Source: Basidiobolus heterosporus B8920 (Eukaryota > Basidiobolomycota > Basidiobolomycetes > Basidiobolales > Basidiobolaceae). Taken from it: 37,244 nt of DNA. The DNA lies in NCBI GenBank assembly GCA_000697455.1, contig JNET01033777.1:1-37244 (forward strand). Reading direction: 5' to 3'. This document shows, piece after piece, positions 36,448 through 37,244 of the stretch. How positions within the stretch are numbered: position 1 is the stretch's first letter; each line of letters starts with the position of its first letter. A program made the translations under genes and the position numbers. The notes beneath the pieces were generated by a model that saw only the letters and a program-made list of their open reading frames with translations, ran no database searches and was not told where the DNA came from.

Positions 36448-36960
36448 TTAAATTCCGCGTTTTTTACGCCGCTTAATAAATTCTGGTGCTATGGAACTTT
36501 CTGTTGGAGACTCGTTGTCGTCTAAACTGAGACCGGCTTTAATTAGACTGAGACAACTCCTAAGATGTCGATTTGAACCCAGCGGCGTTAATTTGCATTC
36601 CTTAAGTCTTGGTTTTACGAACACTTGACTAAGCTTTGGTGGTCTTTGTTGGGATACGTGAATTGAGACCATAATATCTAAAGCATTGTGAGCTTGATTT
36701 GTACATTCAAGTAACAATGAATCCTTTCGCCATGTAGTACTCTCAGTTGAAAACTAATGACAGCTGTTGACTAGGCTACACAGCATCTGCACGTGGACCT
36801 TTTCACTCGTTTTATTAGTGTTGGTGGAGCAATTTGAATAAGAAGGAAATATTCGGCCCCATTGCTCAATAGTTGGAAGATGGGTCAAGTCTACATATGT
36901 CCGGTCGGTACCGAATATGGAGCTAAGTATTAGTAGATTTTCGAACTTGGCATCATTCAC
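36448..36960 (-). CDS. Unrecognised protein-coding gene, model incomplete
   Basis: Two open stretches lie in the same minus-strand frame, 36960-36757 and 36753-36448, split by one TAG (36756-36754). A 45-nt GT...TAG intron (36798-36754, GTCCAC donor) would remove the stop and keep the frame. The C-terminal part has TTWRKDSLLLECTNQAHNAL and a basic end KRRKKRGI that looks like a nuclear localisation signal; the upstream part has LPTIEQWGRIFPSYSN. No ATG begins the left frame; a likely upstream exon ending near 36961 (preceded by TTTTGTAG) would enter through an intron ending in TTAG or GTAG, and the true start may be further right. I recognise no domain. It could also be a decaying gene. Boundaries are tentative. 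Confidence 0.4.
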
Positions 36961-37244
36961 TTAAATATTTTGAATTTGATCTACAAAATTACAACAAAGT
37001 TACTATCATCATTAATCTAGAGTACGTAGTAAGGAAAGAGGGTCATAAGTTGTTTGATATCTTTGTCTAACCTATGTAATGACTAATTTTTTTCCGTTAC
37101 TAATGAGGTTCTCTGTATCCGTAAACCAGACCGAAACTCTAATTATTTAATGATAACCAAACTTGACAAATTTTTGCTAGCAAATGTATAAGGTAACTTG
37201 GCATTCGAACTTGTACCAACATAGCATCTCAAGCTTGTCGAGTA

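Overview
This window is nuclear DNA from a fungus. The evidence is intron-rich protein-coding genes with short introns (mostly 55-75 nt, GT...AG, often with a CTAAC/CTAAT-like branch point), AT-rich spacers, and a set of typically fungal housekeeping genes (GUP1-type O-acyltransferase, Tao3/Mor2 morphogenesis scaffold, NIMA-type kinase, Sof1, cytosolic ALG2 mannosyltransferase). A probable BLOC-1 subunit 5 (Muted) homologue and a TBC1D10-like RabGAP fit an early-diverging, non-Dikarya fungus better than a budding yeast; that placement is inference. All gene models were spliced by hand from the sequence. The complete models were checked for consistent exon phase and an open frame to a stop, and all but one close cleanly.

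Layout, left to right. A NIMA/NEK kinase runs off the left edge (-). Ribosomal protein eS17 (-) and a DNAJC17/Cwf23-like spliceosomal J-protein (+) diverge from one short promoter. Sof1 (-) and a 13-exon TBC RabGAP (+) form a second divergent pair. A secreted ten-cysteine protein (+) follows, then nucleosome assembly protein NAP1 (-), a nucleoplasmin-type nuclear FKBP (-) and long-form tRNase Z (-). tRNase Z is head-to-head with ribosomal protein eL39 (+). About 7.4 kb is taken by one giant gene, Tao3/Mor2/Furry (+, 2220 aa). ALG2 (-) is head-to-head with a Muted-like coiled-coil gene (+). GUP1 (+), a dipeptidyl aminopeptidase of the DPP4 family (+, 19 exons), a DUF1295 membrane reductase-like gene (-) and an unrecognised, poorly resolved gene (-) close the window.

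Functionally it is ordinary chromosomal housekeeping: translation and ribosome assembly (eS17, eL39, Sof1), RNA processing (tRNase Z, J-protein), chromatin (NAP1, FKBP), polarity and cell cycle (NEK, Tao3) and the endomembrane system (ALG2, GUP1, RabGAP, Muted-like, dipeptidyl aminopeptidase). No transposon, tRNA, rRNA, CRISPR array or clustered pathway was seen. The most interesting material is in gene architecture: three genes whose first coding exon is only ATG, 8-nt and 14-nt microexons, a Muted-like gene with a frame problem at one junction, a hairpin in the eL39 intron, and an unrecognised gene with an in-frame stop.
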